DNA of 64,000 nucleotides from Parus major (GCF_001522545.3 NC_031769.1:3260809-3324808), one strand, 5' to 3'. Positions 27,646 through 40,392 are shown, numbered from the stretch's first letter. The notes: a model not told the origin generated them from the sequence alone. Program-made: numbers and translations.

Positions 27646-28055
27646 AGAATCACAGAATGGTTTGGGGTGGAAGGGAACTTAAATCTCATCTCATCCCACC
27701 CCCTGCCATGGGCAGGGACACCTCCCACTATCCCAGGCTGCTCCAAGTCCAGTCCAGCCTGGCTTGGGACACTTCCAGGGATCCAGGGGCAGCCACAGCT
27801 TCTCTGGGAATTCCATCCCAGCCCCTCCCCACCCTCACAGCCAAGAATTCCTTCCCAATATCCCATCCAAGCAGTGGGAGCCATTCCCTGTGTCCTGTCC
27901 CTCCATTCCTTGTCCCCAGTCCCTCTCCAGCTCTCCTGGAGCCCCTTCAGGCCCTGCAAGGGGCTCTGAGCTCTCCCTGGATCCTTCTCCAAGGGATCAT
28001 TCCCAGCTCTCCCAGCCTGGCTCCAGAGCAGAGGGGCCCCAGCCCCCGGAGTATT
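27646..28055 (-). mobile_element. CR1 LINE 3' fragment
   Basis: The inverted CR1 end has its tail at 27646 (CACAGAATCACAGAATGG), then CTGCCATGGGCAGGGACACC, GGATCCAGGGGCAGCCACAG and TCAGGCCCTGCAAGGGGCTC. It ends near GCCCCAGCCCCCGGAG. It is GC-rich, hence the long chance frames on both strands. Confidence 0.92.
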
Positions 28056-28957
28056 TTATATAGATAAATGTTTGTCTCAAATATCTGAGACAAATAATAT
28101 TCTTAACAAGCATTTATCCTACTGCCCCAGTCACTTTCTGGTTTTGGGAACTGCTTCTAAAATCTAGCACCAGCTTTTCACTCTCCTCTCACTTCCTCCT
28201 GCCTTAATATTTTACTCTGGAGTAACAACACATCATAATGCCAGAGAGTCACAATTCCTTATTGCTCTGTATCACAGCAAGGGGACTCCCTGCAGAACTG
28301 GGTTTGATTCTTGGCTCTGCCACTGAACTGAGCACAGTTTTGGGTAAATACCCTTTCAATTTTTTCTTGGTTGGTTGAAAATTCACATTGAATTTAATTT
28401 GTTTCATGACCATATTTCTGTTTCTAGTCTTAAGTGAGATTTATTTATGCAAGGTAGGCAGGTTGCCTTTCAAAGCCTGAACTAGTCATCCTTTAAGATA
28501 AATATTACCTTCTTAGGTGCCTATTTTTCCCCAGTGACTCTAAAAAATGGGAGTTTTGCATAGACTGAGAGATGTAACTTTTAAATATTTATATTTAGGT
28601 GAGGTGAATTTCATGTTTTATAAGCAGGACCTCAGGCAAAAACAATTTCAATATGTTGCTTATTTAAGTGGCTTAAATTGAGAGCTCCCATGATAAAATT
28701 AATTGTGATCAATTAACATGTCAACCTGAATCCTTCTCTAAAGCTTGGGGAAGCATAAGACCTTTTGGGTTGCATTGGCAGCAAAACAAAGATGAAAAAG
28801 CAAAAAATACAGTTGTGAAAATTTTGGTGTTTGTCAGCTTTATTTTCTGTCATTATGGATTGACCACACTTTTGTGGTCAGTTAACAGAGAACAGCATAA
28901 CACAAATATTTTTATTCTGAATTTTTGCTTTCGGGTTTCAGCAGGGACAGATTGTAC

Positions 28958-29341
28958 AAATATAAAATATAAAAATATAAAAAATATAAAAAATATAAAA
29001 AATATAAAAATATAAAAATATAAAAACATAAAAATTATTGAAATTATAAAAATATAAAATATATAAAAATTATAAAAATATGAAAATTATAAAAATTATA
29101 AAAATAGAAATATATAAGAATATAGAATATAGAATATAAAATATAAAATATAAAATATATAAAATATATAAGTACAAAATATAAAATATAAAATATGTAA
29201 AATATATAAAATATAAAATATAAAGTACAAATATAGAATATAAAATATATAAAATATATAAAATATAAAATGTAAAATATAAAATATAAAATATAAAATA
29301 TAAAATATAAAATATAAAATATAAAATATAAAATATAAAAT
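28958..29341. repeat. AT-rich satellite-like array (AAAATAT type)
   Basis: About 380 bp of AAAATAT and AAATATA units starts as 9- and 8-base periods and ends as a clean run of AAATAT-type units (29271-29341). It is extremely A+T-rich with almost no G or C. Confidence 0.95.
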
Positions 29342-31020
29342 AATTCTTTAGGCAAGCAGGGCCTCCCTTGGAGAAGGAATATAAGCAACCTCTGGAGGGC
29401 TTCCCAGCTGCTTCCAGTGATCTTTTGGTTTTGTTCTTGGCTGCAATGAAAAGCTAGAGAGCGTGTCTGTCAGGACACGGCTTTCATTGAGAGGAAATTG
29501 AAGGAAATCAGGACACAGGCTGCACAGAGAGCTTCCAACCAGCCAGCTGAGCTCCTTGTTAGTGATACATGACTCAAAATGCACAATGATCATTTTGGAG
29601 GTTCGTTACAGCTTCAAATTTCATGTTTCTATGATCTTCCAGACTCGTGTTATTATTCCTCCGCTCGACTCTTCAATCATTTAACAGCACAGAACAAATA
29701 AATTGGCTCTTTTTAGGCCACTTGGAAGATGCTTGACAGGGAAATGCTTGATTTCCTGGAGCAGCATGTGCTATGGATAAACAGGCATGGAAATGGCTCC
29801 TTTCTCTCATGAATTAATGGCAGGGGGAAGAGCTTTGCTGGCATTCCAGGCTGGGAACAGTCACTGAGCTTTTCTCTCCTGTGCTTTCCACAAAATGTGA
29901 ACATTCTGGAAGGCATTAGGTCTGGAGAGGAAGAGGAAAGGTGGCAGGAAGGGTCCTTTCTGAGCAGAACTCCATCCATTTGATTAATGTGTGGAGAGAT
30001 GATTTATGCAATATATTGACAGCAGCAGCCGTTTGCCATGGCATTTTTAGTGGCTGCATCTGCAGTTAAGTCCTGACCACAATAAAAATCAAGCACCCAT
30101 ATTTAATATATAAAATCTTCTGGAGATGGAGAGAAAACCTCTCCCATGCTGGATTTCTGTTGTTTCTGTTGTTCAGCTGTCCCTGACTCAGCTCTTACAC
30201 TCTTACAAATGTGAATTGCTTTCATTTTCATCCCACTTTCCCTCTACAGAGAGGAAATCATTCTGCTCTGTTCCACCAGGGAAAGAAAACTGCTGATGTC
30301 CAAGTGTTTTGAGCAGCTCTGTGTTTGCTACCAGCTGACAACGTGTCCTGCAGAGCTGCCAGATGATGGACAGATATTGCTGCCTGGAAGAGATGAACAC
30401 GTAGGAAAACAGTCAGACAAGCCAGCAGATGAATAGATCTGCTCCTCCCTGATTGTTTCTGATGCCAAGATTACAAGTGTAAGAGACTGACTGATTGATT
30501 ATCTTCCTCCTCGATACTTAATGGTTATAATAATAGCTGGGGTCAGTCTGCCAGCAGTTGCTCATGAAAAGTAATTAATCTGGTTCATACCCTCACCCAG
30601 GGGAAGATAAATTATGGATGTATCTTCCTCTGGTTGTCCTTTGCAGAATTTCCTGTCTTGTAAAGCACTCTCAGTCCAGATACAGAGTGAGGGTTTCTTT
30701 ATTGAAGAAATAGAAACTTAAAATCTCTGAAAGCTCAGAAGGAAAATGTCAATCATCTAAAGGTGAAAGCAATAAGCTTGGAGTCAGCTCTTGATCTCTG
30801 CATTCACATTCTCTGGCACCCAGAAGGAATCAAGTTCTCTCTATGTGCCACTGTCCTGCACTGCAAGCTGCTCGTGTGGATCAACAATCATCTTTTGAAA
30901 AACCCATCATTTTGGGCAGACAGATGAAACTGGATTCATTTCATCTAAATCAAAGTGTCTTTTGAAGTGAATTCATCAGATGGTTGGGCTAGAGCATCAC
31001 TGTTGGTTCCTTCCAGTGGA
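29342..31020. other. Intergenic; candidate conserved noncoding sequence
   Basis: No gene is seen. 29980-30120 and 30420-30600 are repeat-free and carry TAATTA, GATTGATTATC and TTATGCAATA words. This is a guess that needs an alignment. Confidence 0.35.
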
Positions 31021-31026
31021 GAAACC

Positions 31027-31316
31027 TATTCTATTCTATTCTATTCTATTCTATTCTATTCTATTCTATTCTATTCTATTCTATTCTATTCTATTCTATT
31101 CTATTCTATTCTATTCTANNNNNNNNNNNNNNNTATTCTATTCTATTCTATTCTATTCTATTCTATTCTATTCTATTCTATTCTATTCTATTCTATTCTA
31201 TTCTATTCTATTCTATTCTATTCTAATTCTATTCTATTCCATTCCATTCCATTCTATTCTATCTTATCCTATTCTATCCTGTTCTGTTCCATTCCATTCT
31301 ATTCTCCTGTACTCTA
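31027..31316. repeat. (ATTCT)n pentamer microsatellite with a small gap
   Basis: About 18 CTATT units precede a 15-base run of N (31119-31133), and about 19 follow. A decayed tail of ATTCC and ATCCT variants runs to about 31316. Confidence 0.96.
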
Positions 31317-31319
31317 TTC

Positions 31320-32508
31320 TAGTCAATTTTTGAAGCTAAATTTGGGAGGGGAGACACAGACACTCTTTCAAATGTCAGTTGAATCTCCCTTAAGATGTGG
31401 CCAGTAGAGATTGGATGAAGTAGAGGTGGGAAGTTCTGGATTCCATCTCACTAGATTCCATTTTAATAGCAATAGAGATGTTCTGCACAACCAGCTGTGA
31501 TCTGATTCCTGACTTCAGGCTAGCTAACAGAAGGCAAAAGAACTTCAACTGTTTACTTATTTTGTCTGCACTAATTTATTTCCATCACTCACTGAAACTT
31601 CTTTTATGTGTCTGAAGGCTTCCTGAGCATATTCCTGCCACCATTTCCCACAGCCTCCCCTGAGGCAATATCTAAAATTACAGTGATGTCTAAATTGGGG
31701 ATTTAAAGCTTGCCCCAGCAATTAGCCATGTAGGTTTAATTGCCATGCAGTCAGATTTATGCATCATCTGTTATGCACCTTTGAAAAATCTTTCCCTCCA
31801 CCACAGCAATAAATATGCACAAAGATTCTCTTCTGCTTTCAGGCCTTTCAGCAGCTCAGAGGACTAAGCACTACAGAGATGCTCTATAGGGCCATGAATT
31901 TTGATTAATTCCCCCACAGTTTGCATACCTAACTAAACAGATTTCCTTCAACATTTGAGTACTGCCACCAGTTCTTAGGATTAAGTTTGGTTCCCTTTCC
32001 AAAGCTGCGTTTTAACTTTAAAAGAAATATTTCATAAAAGAAGAGGCTGCTTCTTTAACTTTCGCTGCTCCAGTTCTTTCAGGCTTTGTTTTTCCTGGGA
32101 CTCTGAAATGCTTTAAGTCTCTGTGGTTTCATTTCTGTTCTTTTGAGGAAACACTACAGGGAGAGAGAGAGACTGGAACCAAGTCTTGCCTTGTGGCTTT
32201 TAACCTCCAGATGGGCATTAAAATAAAATAAACTTTTTCTCGACTGTAACACCCAAACCCTTTTTCCATGGTAACCACAGTGTCACTGGGTGAGTGCTGA
32301 GATCACTCTTTGTGGAACCCATTCTACCTGGCCGTCTTTCTGCTCTGCCCTTGGGGTCTGCAGAGCTGTTCCTCTCACAAATCCTCACTCTTCTCTCTGG
32401 GTGAAATTGCAGAGGGTTTTTCTCCCCTTTTTAACTCTGTGATGCCAGAGTCACTCCCAGTGTCACTGATGGGCTGGGCCTTGGACAGTGGCAGGTCCAT
32501 GTTGGAGC
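31320..32508. other. Intergenic, no gene seen
   Basis: Repeat-free sequence. 31680-31830 contains AATTAGCCATG, TTTATGCATCATC and AATATGCACAAAG words of the sort seen in conserved enhancers, without further support. Confidence 0.4.
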
Positions 32509-32812
32509 CTATGACACACACCTTGGTCTGGATCAGAGAAAATCCAACAACGTGGGACTAGTTAGGATCCAAGACAGATTTTAACAATTATTAGGTTCCC
32601 AAAGTTTAGCCACTGTAGTTTAGTTTTGCTGAAATATTGTCAGGAGAATCAGAAGAGGGAACACATGAGTCAGAAGGCCTGAGATAGACATTTTAAACTT
32701 TACATCCCTGCAAAAGGAAAAACACCCAGTGTTTCTGAGCTGCCTTCCCTGGCTGACTTTTGTCAAGGTATGAAATATAAATGAGATCAAGACTAAGAAG
32801 CAGAATGCGACA
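32509..32812. repeat. Duplicated segment, copy 1 (with forward 49-bp block)
   Basis: 32509-32761 recurs almost unchanged at 34365-34620, with roughly eight differences counted by eye. The adjoining block 32764-32812, forward here, occurs at 34636-34684 as its reverse complement with one mismatch. I see no LTR ends or terminal repeats around it. Confidence 0.9.
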
Positions 32813-33639
32813 TGGAGCCATTTGGCCACACTGGACATGGGGGAAGCTTCACAGCTTCTCACAGAAGCCACCTCTGTAGCCCTCACCACCAAAAACCCCA
32901 TGTGCAAACCCAATATCATTTCATATGAAAATTGATACAGCTCATATGTGAAATATACAGGGAAAGAATGTGTGGAAAAGCTTGTTCTAAGGCAACTTTA
33001 ATTTAGAGAATAACAGAAACCAGACAGCTGAAATGCTGAAGAATTCATAAAGCAGATGATAAGGTTTTCTTTGTTTGATTGCTTTTTGTTTATGTAAAAC
33101 TTTATTTCATGAACCCTGAACCAAGAAAAGCTGTAGATTTAAGCAGATTGGAAAAATCAATTCTAAGGACCATGTTGCAGATCTGCTTGATATTTTTCAC
33201 TTTGCTCTCTGGAACGATTCAGAGCATGCAGCAACAGGTTTCTCCTTTTCACAGCCCCAAAGCTCTGAGATGTGAGGGGAGTGAATCAAACCTTTCACCT
33301 GCTGAACATGTCCAGGGCTGGCTCCTGAGTCTCCTGCAGAGGAGACTGAAGTAAGCAGCACAGCAAACAAGAGGGGCAATGGAACAGGATTTGATGCTTC
33401 TCAGCAAGTTCACTTTGTTTCACCTGCTGCAGAGAAACTGCCTGATTTTCTGTCTCACGTGCAGGTCTGTCTCTTCTGGTTTTGTCTGGTGGGCAGCTCC
33501 ATTTGCCATCTCTTTTTCAGCTTCTGTGCCTGCAATGTCTCCCAGAGCACCTCTGTTCTTCATCCTGCTTCCCCCTTAAGTTCCCCTCTCACTGCTGGTA
33601 CCCTGCATGCTTTGTTTCTTTGGAAAGCAGTGGGATACT

Positions 33640-34062
33640 GAAAGGGTGAAGGGTCTGGAGCACAGATCTTATGAGGACCAAGTGATAGAGCTGGGGGTGT
33701 TTAGCCTGGACAAAAGAAGGATGAGGCCAGACTTTAGTGCTCTCTACAACCACCTGAAAGCAGGCTGTAGCCAGAGGGAGGCAGTTTCTTCTCCAAATTC
33801 CTGAGGAACTTGAGGACATGGCCTCCAGTTCCACCAGGGGAAGTTTAGATTGGATATTAGGGAAAAATTCTTCACAGAAAGGGTTGTCAAGCAGTGGAAC
33901 AGGCTGGACAGGGAAGTGGTGGAGTCCCCAGCCCCAAAGGTGTTTAAAAGACACAGATGTGGCACGTGGGGATGTGGTTTAGTGGTGGGCTTGACGGTTC
34001 TGGGTTAATGATTGGACTCAATGGTCTTAGAGGGGTTTTTTCCCTTCCTAAATTATTCAATA
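33640..34062 (+). mobile_element. CR1 LINE 3' fragment
   Basis: The sense copy shows AGGGTCTGGAGCACAGATCT, TACAACCACCTGAAAGCAGG, TGGATATTAGGGAAAAATTC, AGGGTTGTCAAGCAGTGGAA and the GGACTCAATGGTCTTAGAGG end. It lies between the two copies of the duplicated segment. Confidence 0.9.
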
Positions 34063-34364
34063 GAAAAGATTCATCCCACTTTCAGCTGCAACTCCATCAC
34101 AAAAAATCACTTACACATGCGTGCAGTAGAGATAGGATTCAGCTGTGATTCTTGAATTGGGATTCAAATGCTGCAATTTAGACACTTTTAAAGTCAGATG
34201 CCTAAAAATTAAGCTTCTAAATTAAACAGAGAACAATTTAAAAGCCACTGCTGAGTGATTACACATCTGCAGTGTGGTTCATCTCACTGTCTTACACATT
34301 TTGCTTAGGAAAAAATAACCAGCCCCTAGAGGTGCCTGCATATCCTGCAGACTCCCTAGGAAGG

Positions 34365-34684
34365 CTATGACACACACCTTGGTCTGGATCAGAGAAAATC
34401 CAACAATGTGGGACTAGTTAGGATCCAAGATAGATTTTTAACAATTATTAGGTTCCCAAAGTTTAGCCACTGTAGTTTAGTTTCGCTGAAATATTGTCAG
34501 GAGAATCAGAAGAGGGAACACATGAGTCAGAAGGTCTGAGATAGACATTTTAAACTTTTTACATCCTTGCAAAAGGAAAAACACCCAGTGTTTCTGAGCT
34601 GCCTTCCCTGGCTGACTTTTACCAGGAGGAGCTTGTGTCACATTCTGCTTCTTAGTCTTGATCTCATTTATATTTCATACCTTG
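34365..34684. repeat. Duplicated segment, copy 2 (49-bp block inverted)
   Basis: This is the second copy of the segment at 32509. A 15-base stretch (34621-34635) not seen at that junction in copy 1 separates the direct part from the inverted 49-bp block. The spacing between copies is about 1.86 kb and contains a CR1 element. Confidence 0.9.
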
Positions 34685-35454
34685 GCTCAGAGATCCATCC
34701 TGAACCTCAGAGCTGAATTCCTGGTGCACCTGCACTGCAAATGGGACGGCAGCTTTGGCCAGACTGGGACTTCTTTTTCCTGGAGGTTTTGGTGACTTCT
34801 ATCTCAGGCAGATTTTTAATCTTCCCTTGCACTGGAGAGCTGCTCACCAGCACTAAGAACCTGCCCTGGGCTGAGCTGAGCTCGTGGCTCCCCTGCCAGC
34901 ATCCCTCTGGCTCCACTGCTGTGGGATGGTTCCTGCCCTGGGCTGAGCCTCCAGAGCAGAGCAGTTGGTGCCTCCTGGCCCTGGTGGGTTATTTATCCAG
35001 GCTCCCCAGCTGCACACACCCCCAGCAATGGCTCTCACACTGTGTTTTCCCCCAGCACATGTCAATCCCTGCAATTCCCTGGCTTTCAAGGTGAGCACAG
35101 AGCAGCTACAGAGGCTTTGGACTGCCTGGCTGCCTATTCCTCTGCACGTGTTTACCCAGTGGGAAAGCAGCTGCTTGCTGTTTGCCCAATTTTGCTGCTA
35201 AAAGCCTTGCTTTTCTCATCAAGAAAAGCCCTCAGCACTCAAAATCTCAAAAGCCTCATGTTTTTTATGAGGCTCTTTTACCAGCATATGTTCCATCGTT
35301 GCTTGTATCTACTCTTGCTGATGGCACACGCTGGCACAGACTGGTTATAATCTCTTTATTGAGATATTTAGGTGGTTGCAGTTCCTGGAGATATTTTATA
35401 AGAGCTCAGGTAAACAGGCATGCAGGGGAAAAACAGTAAACAGTGTGGAATTAG

Positions 35455-35584
35455 AGAACTGCAGAATCAGGGAATGGTTTGGGTTGAAGGGATCTTCAAG
35501 ATCATCTCGTTCCAGCCCCTGCCATGGGCAGGGACACCTTCCACTATCCCAGATTGCTCCAAACCCCATCCAGCCTGGTCTTGT
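35455..35584 (-). mobile_element. CR1 3' fragment
   Basis: The inverted end shows GGAATGGTTTGGGTTGAAGG, CCTGCCATGGGCAGGGACAC and CCCCATCCAGCCTGGTCTTG, then stops abruptly at about 35584, so the copy is about 130 bp. Confidence 0.85.
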
Positions 35585-36685
35585 GTCAGAAGCAAAACCA
35601 GTATTAAGCAAATACCTGTTCCAACTGCTCAGAGGAGCCCTAAGGAAAATGCAAAATAAAGATGTTCATAATTATTCATGGTATTGAATTGTGTCGAATT
35701 GTTCGGGCCTGACATCTGCATCTGAATTTTAGTTTTTCAGATGGATCAAACATTTCAGCATGGATAATCTTTCCTCAAAATCAACAATCTGTGAAAAACA
35801 CCTTGTTTTCATTAAGGAAGGATTTTTGACACTTGTAATAGGAGCACTTCATTTTTCTTTCATTATTTTACATTTCATTGCTCAAATATGTGGCTATAAA
35901 GAAATAAAAAGTGGAACATTCATTGAAGAGTAGTGACCAAAAATGACCAAAAGCTGAGCAGTCCCCTGTGAAGCAAAAAAGCAGAAAAATTAGAGGAATT
36001 TAACTTCCTGTTGTCTCAGTCTGTCATTATATGAGTCACCAAATATTCCTGTCCATCACACATCAGAAGCTGAGGCGCCAATGTTCTGGCAGATCTCTTG
36101 CTGGGTACAGAGGTAACAACTTCCTTCTAAAAGCATCTGAATTGTTGTGAAATAGCTGATAAATGCAAGCCTCAGAAAGGAGAGGAGGGGGGAATGGCAG
36201 AAAAAAATAAAAAGAAAGAGAGAAACAAAAAGAACCCAACATTTTAAATGCGAACACTGAATTAATCCAATTAAATGTCCTCCACTGAGTCTCTGGGAGG
36301 AAAGAAAATTACTGGTGTTTCAATAGCTGCTACTTTATTAAAAGCCACTCTATTTTTTCTCCAAAGCTTTTAAAGCAGGGACAGAGGGAGATTAAAATAT
36401 AACCAGTAGTTAAAAGCTACTTTCCTTTTGTTACTGAGGTTCTGAAAGAGCACTCAGAAAACAGATGCATTACAAGCTGAGGGAGGAGGACAGACAGGAC
36501 TGGTCACTGCAGTGTATTTTGTCCTGTGGCCGTGTTCATGTCATGAAAAACAAAGCAAGTGCCATGTGCCTGGAAAACAGTAAGTACCTGTTTAATTTAG
36601 TACTGAAAAAAACTTCAGGATTGTCTGTGTGGTTAGGTGAGAGAAATCAGGATGTGAACAAGACTGGGTGTATTTAATCTCAAAA

Positions 36686-37182
36686 TGAGAGCAATGGTGG
36701 ATTTGTCTTTCCAAACGAGCTGTGGGTGTGCTGGTAAATAAAACCAGCACTGAGAGAGAAAAGAAGCAATGGGAAAGATTCCACTGGTTGATGAATGGAA
36801 AAAAAGATATTTTCCTTTACAAACAAACTGTATGTTTGCTGATAAATGAAACTGGGTATTAAAAGATGAAAGAGACAATGGGAAAACACCATCAATTCCA
36901 TAAGAATTAAAAATTAAGAGGGAGGGTTATACATTAGAGGAGAATCTTAGGTATCAGGCATTCTGGTAAGTCTGGACCTCTCAGGTACATCAGTCAGTGG
37001 GGAAAGAGAGAGGGAGATGTGGGCAGGAAATTAGGATAAAAAGGAGGCTGTGTCCTCCAAAATATTTGAGAGACTCCAGGGGAATGCCCCATGACCTCTC
37101 TCTATTCAAATCAAATAAAAGGACTTCTCTGTCTCTTTTTTGAACATAAACCTCTGGTGTTTGTGGTTTAATTTTCCTGACA
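36686..37182 (+). mobile_element. Probable LTR with internal tandem duplication
   Basis: The sequence starts TGAGAGCAATGG and ends TTTTCCTGACA. An AATAAA and a pyrimidine-rich GACTTCTCTGTCTC stretch lie about 70 bp before the end, as in an R-U5 region. A roughly 100-bp unit (about 36700-36800) recurs diverged at about 36810-36900 (compare GCTGGTAAATAAAACCAGCA with GCTGATAAATGAAACTGGGT). The flanks are A-rich, so a target duplication cannot be judged. The family is not assigned. Confidence 0.5.
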
Positions 37183-37592
37183 AAAATAAGCCTGCAACTG
37201 CAGTAGGAAGCAAGACTGGGTCATAACTTCATTTTTAATATGGTCAGAAGAACTTCTCCAACACCCAGAGCAGGAAACAGGGAGAGCTGGGCTAACACTT
37301 TGTGATCTGTGACAAAACTGGCTGCCCAAGAAATGGCTCTTGAGCAGCAGTGGAGCCAGGAAAGAGAGACTGGAATGAGCCCAGAGTCTGCATGGCCGTG
37401 CAGGGCTCTGAGGGTGTCCTGGATGTGAGCCCTGAGACACCCTGTGGGATGCTGACACATCCTAGTGAAGAGTTCATGGGTGCAGGAGGGGACCTGTGGG
37501 TGCCAAACAGAAGAGCTGACTGGTAAAGCTGGTCACAGCTGCTGGGAATCAGCTTTGAGGAGAGTCCAGGGTGGTCTGGAAAACTGTAAATT

Positions 37593-37895
37593 TCAGAGAA
37601 TTGTGAAATGGTTTGGGTTGGAAGAGACCATATAGATCATCTCATGTCACCCCCTGTCATGGCAGGGACACCTCCCACTGTCCCAGGCTGCTCCAAGCCC
37701 CATCCAACCTGGCCTTGGACACTTCCAGGGATCCAGGGGCAGCCACAGCTCCTCTGAGAAAGCTGCTCCAGTACCTACCACCCTCAAAACAAAGAATTTC
37801 CTCCTAATATTCCACCTAACCCTTCCCTCAGTCAGTTTGAAGCCATTTGATTTTGGCCCTGTCACTACAGGCCCTGGTGCAGTGTCAGCCACCAT
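37593..37895 (-). mobile_element. CR1 LINE 3' fragment
   Basis: The inverted end shows GAAATGGTTTGGGTTGGAAG, the CCCCCTGTCATGGCAGGGAC block, GGACACTTCCAGGGATCCAG, then CAAAGAATTTCCTCCTAATA and CAGTTTGAAGCCATTTG. It fades out after about 37895. Confidence 0.9.
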
Positions 37896-38754
37896 TTCCT
37901 GCCCTGGGGAGCAGAGTGTGCTGGGAGGGACCATCTGCCAAAACATCCACAGCTGATCCAGGTGGCATTCCTCTGAAAGCCAAGGAGACCCTGCAAGGGG
38001 AGTCTGCTGTGCCATTCATCTCATTTTTGTACTAAAAGTCTAAAATGAGTCATGTAAATCACACCTCAAAACATTCTCTTCTGGCAGCCTGGGTGGCCTG
38101 GACTGGATTTAGGCACTTAAGTCTTAGACTACTAAATATTGTCAGGTGAATCCCATCTCTTTGTACCTTCCTAGATGGTAAAAAGGGTAAAAGTTCTATT
38201 TTCCTAATAAAAAAGCCATGAGATACATGGTTCCTCTTCCAGACATCTCTTCAGCAGGAAACAAATAAAAGGTGGCCAGAAAAAGAGAACTCCAGGATAT
38301 TTTTCTGCAGTAGATGAGTAATGTATTTTGATTTTTAATGTTTACTGCATTTCCTGATTAAAAATACCAATGGAAATTTAATTAATAAAAATGAAACCAA
38401 ACGAGTGCTTTGGAATAATATAGAATTAAGCATGTGTTCAGCACTGAACATGGGAGTGGGTCAATCTGGTTCCCACAGCTGGTGTGGACTGTTGCCCAAA
38501 GATGCAACAACCCTTCAGAAACATTACAGGGACTCTAAAATCAGTGAAAATAAAATGTTCATTTTCAATAAAAGTCAATATTTCCACAATGTTCCGTCTA
38601 GCCCTGGATATTAGACTAATAGTAAGTTATTTTTGGCAATATCTGCATTGTTGCAGCCCTTTTTTTTTTTCTTTCACCAGGAGGAAATAGCAAAAGCTAT
38701 TTTCAGTTATTTATATATTCAGTGGAATGATATTTTTTAATCCCCTGTATAAAA

Positions 38755-39099
38755 NNNNNNNNNNNNNNNNNNNNNNNNNNNNNNNNNNNNNNNNNNNNNN
38801 NNNNNNNNNNNNNNNNNNNNNNNNNNNNNNNNNNNNNNNNNNNNNNNNNNNNNNNNNNNNNNNNNNNNNNNNNNNNNNNNNNNNNNNNNNNNNNNNNNNN
38901 NNNNNNNNNNNNNNNNNNNNNNNNNNNNNNNNNNNNNNNNNNNNNNNNNNNNNNNNNNNNNNNNNNNNNNNNNNNNNNNNNNNNNNNNNNNNNNNNNNNN
39001 NNNNNNNNNNNNNNNNNNNNNNNNNNNNNNNNNNNNNNNNNNNNNNNNNNNNNNNNNNNNNNNNNNNNNNNNNNNNNNNNNNNNNNNNNNNNNNNNNNN
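38755..39099. other. Assembly gap (N)
   Basis: This is 345 N followed at once by a CTCCT pentamer array. The left flank is not repetitive, so the gap may hold unique sequence as well as repeat. Confidence 0.97.
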
Positions 39100-39128
39100 T
39101 CTCCTCTCCTCTCCTCTCCTCTCCTCTC
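39100..39128. repeat. (CTCCT)n pentamer microsatellite
   Basis: About six CTCCT units remain at the right edge of the gap. The complementary strand reads AGGAG, a purine-only repeat like the one at 26861. Confidence 0.93.
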
Positions 39129-40392
39129 CACCAAAAAATCCACTTTTTTTTCTTTAATAAAACCTAGAAATATCCAATCACCTACCAAAACAAGAATCCC
39201 TCTTCACTTCAGGTCCAGCTTTTACCAAATCTCATCCTCACAGAGGTCCCTACAAACCTACAAAGTTTTCTCTCAAAAATCCATTTAAATGGATTTAAAT
39301 AATGTAAAATCCCTAAGGAAACAAAATAGCAGAGAACTGCTGAGGTTTTGTCAAAATACTGTGGTGGCAATCTGTGATTTTTAGAGCTGCCATCATAAAT
39401 GTGCTCACTACTGTCACAAGCAAGTGACCAAGGGGACACCATGAATGAATTTCCTACAGCTGAGCAGCCAAGAGCTGTGGCACTGAGCCCAGGCCAGCTG
39501 TTAATGCTTTTTTATTTTTCCTCTTGGCATCTCAGGTGGATTTAAAGCTTGAATCGAGCTCTGTATAACCACAACAACCCTGCTGCCTGCACCGAGCTCC
39601 AGATCCACGTTTGCTGTGTGTTGGGATGCAGCCTGAGAGCTCCTGGCAGGAGGCTCTGATTAATCCACCCAAATGATTCAGCCTTTGCTTTGGCAACTTT
39701 GCCATCTGTTGCTTCTCCAGAGCGAGGGGATGGCCCCACAGACCATCCCCTCACAGACACTCCAGCAGCAGCGTGAGGCATTCCCACAGGGAGAGCAATT
39801 CATTCCCACCATGCCTGGATTTGTCCGTCTGCTGCCTTGAAAAGTCATCGTGTCCCTGAGGGTGGGCTCCAGTGTGGCTGGAAAAGTGAAGTGACACATC
39901 TTGCACTTGGCACCCTTGAAATCAGCTCCCAGGCTGCGTGCTGGGTGCTTCAGGAACTCTGGATTTTATTCAGGGATGAGTAGGAGCTCCAGCAATGCCC
40001 AAATCCACGCCTGGGAATCTCACAACCTGTACAAGGCTTGGCAGGTTGGCCTCAAGGGCTCCTGGGGCTCCCTCCACCCAGAGATGTCCAGCATAAAGAG
40101 GTTCCACAACCTTCCAGAGGGACTTCCAGGTGCTTTCACCATCACAAAATCTTCTAAAGTGGAAAAGACATCTAAATCATCAAGTCAAACCCGGACAAAC
40201 AGCCAGGGGAAAGAAAGATGTCCTGGCTGTAGGATGGATGGTGGAGCTGAGGGTGGAATGCTGAGGGTGCCACTGGAAAGGGGGTGAGATAATTCACCCA
40301 CCGAATGGAACATTTTAATTGGGCTGTGCCGAGGGAATCCGGCAGGAGGAGAACCCTGTTTCAGAGGGATGGGGTCTGGGAAGGTCCTGGCT

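Noticed and set aside
27603..28067. Overlapping frames of 100-154 codons.
   Set aside because: They coincide with an inverted GC-rich CR1 fragment; the same happens at 14706-14984 and 19903-20424.
32509..34620. The two direct copies as LTRs of one retroelement.
   Set aside because: They lack TG...CA ends and a target duplication, the interior is a CR1 and unrelated sequence, and the adjoining 49 bp is inverted in one copy.
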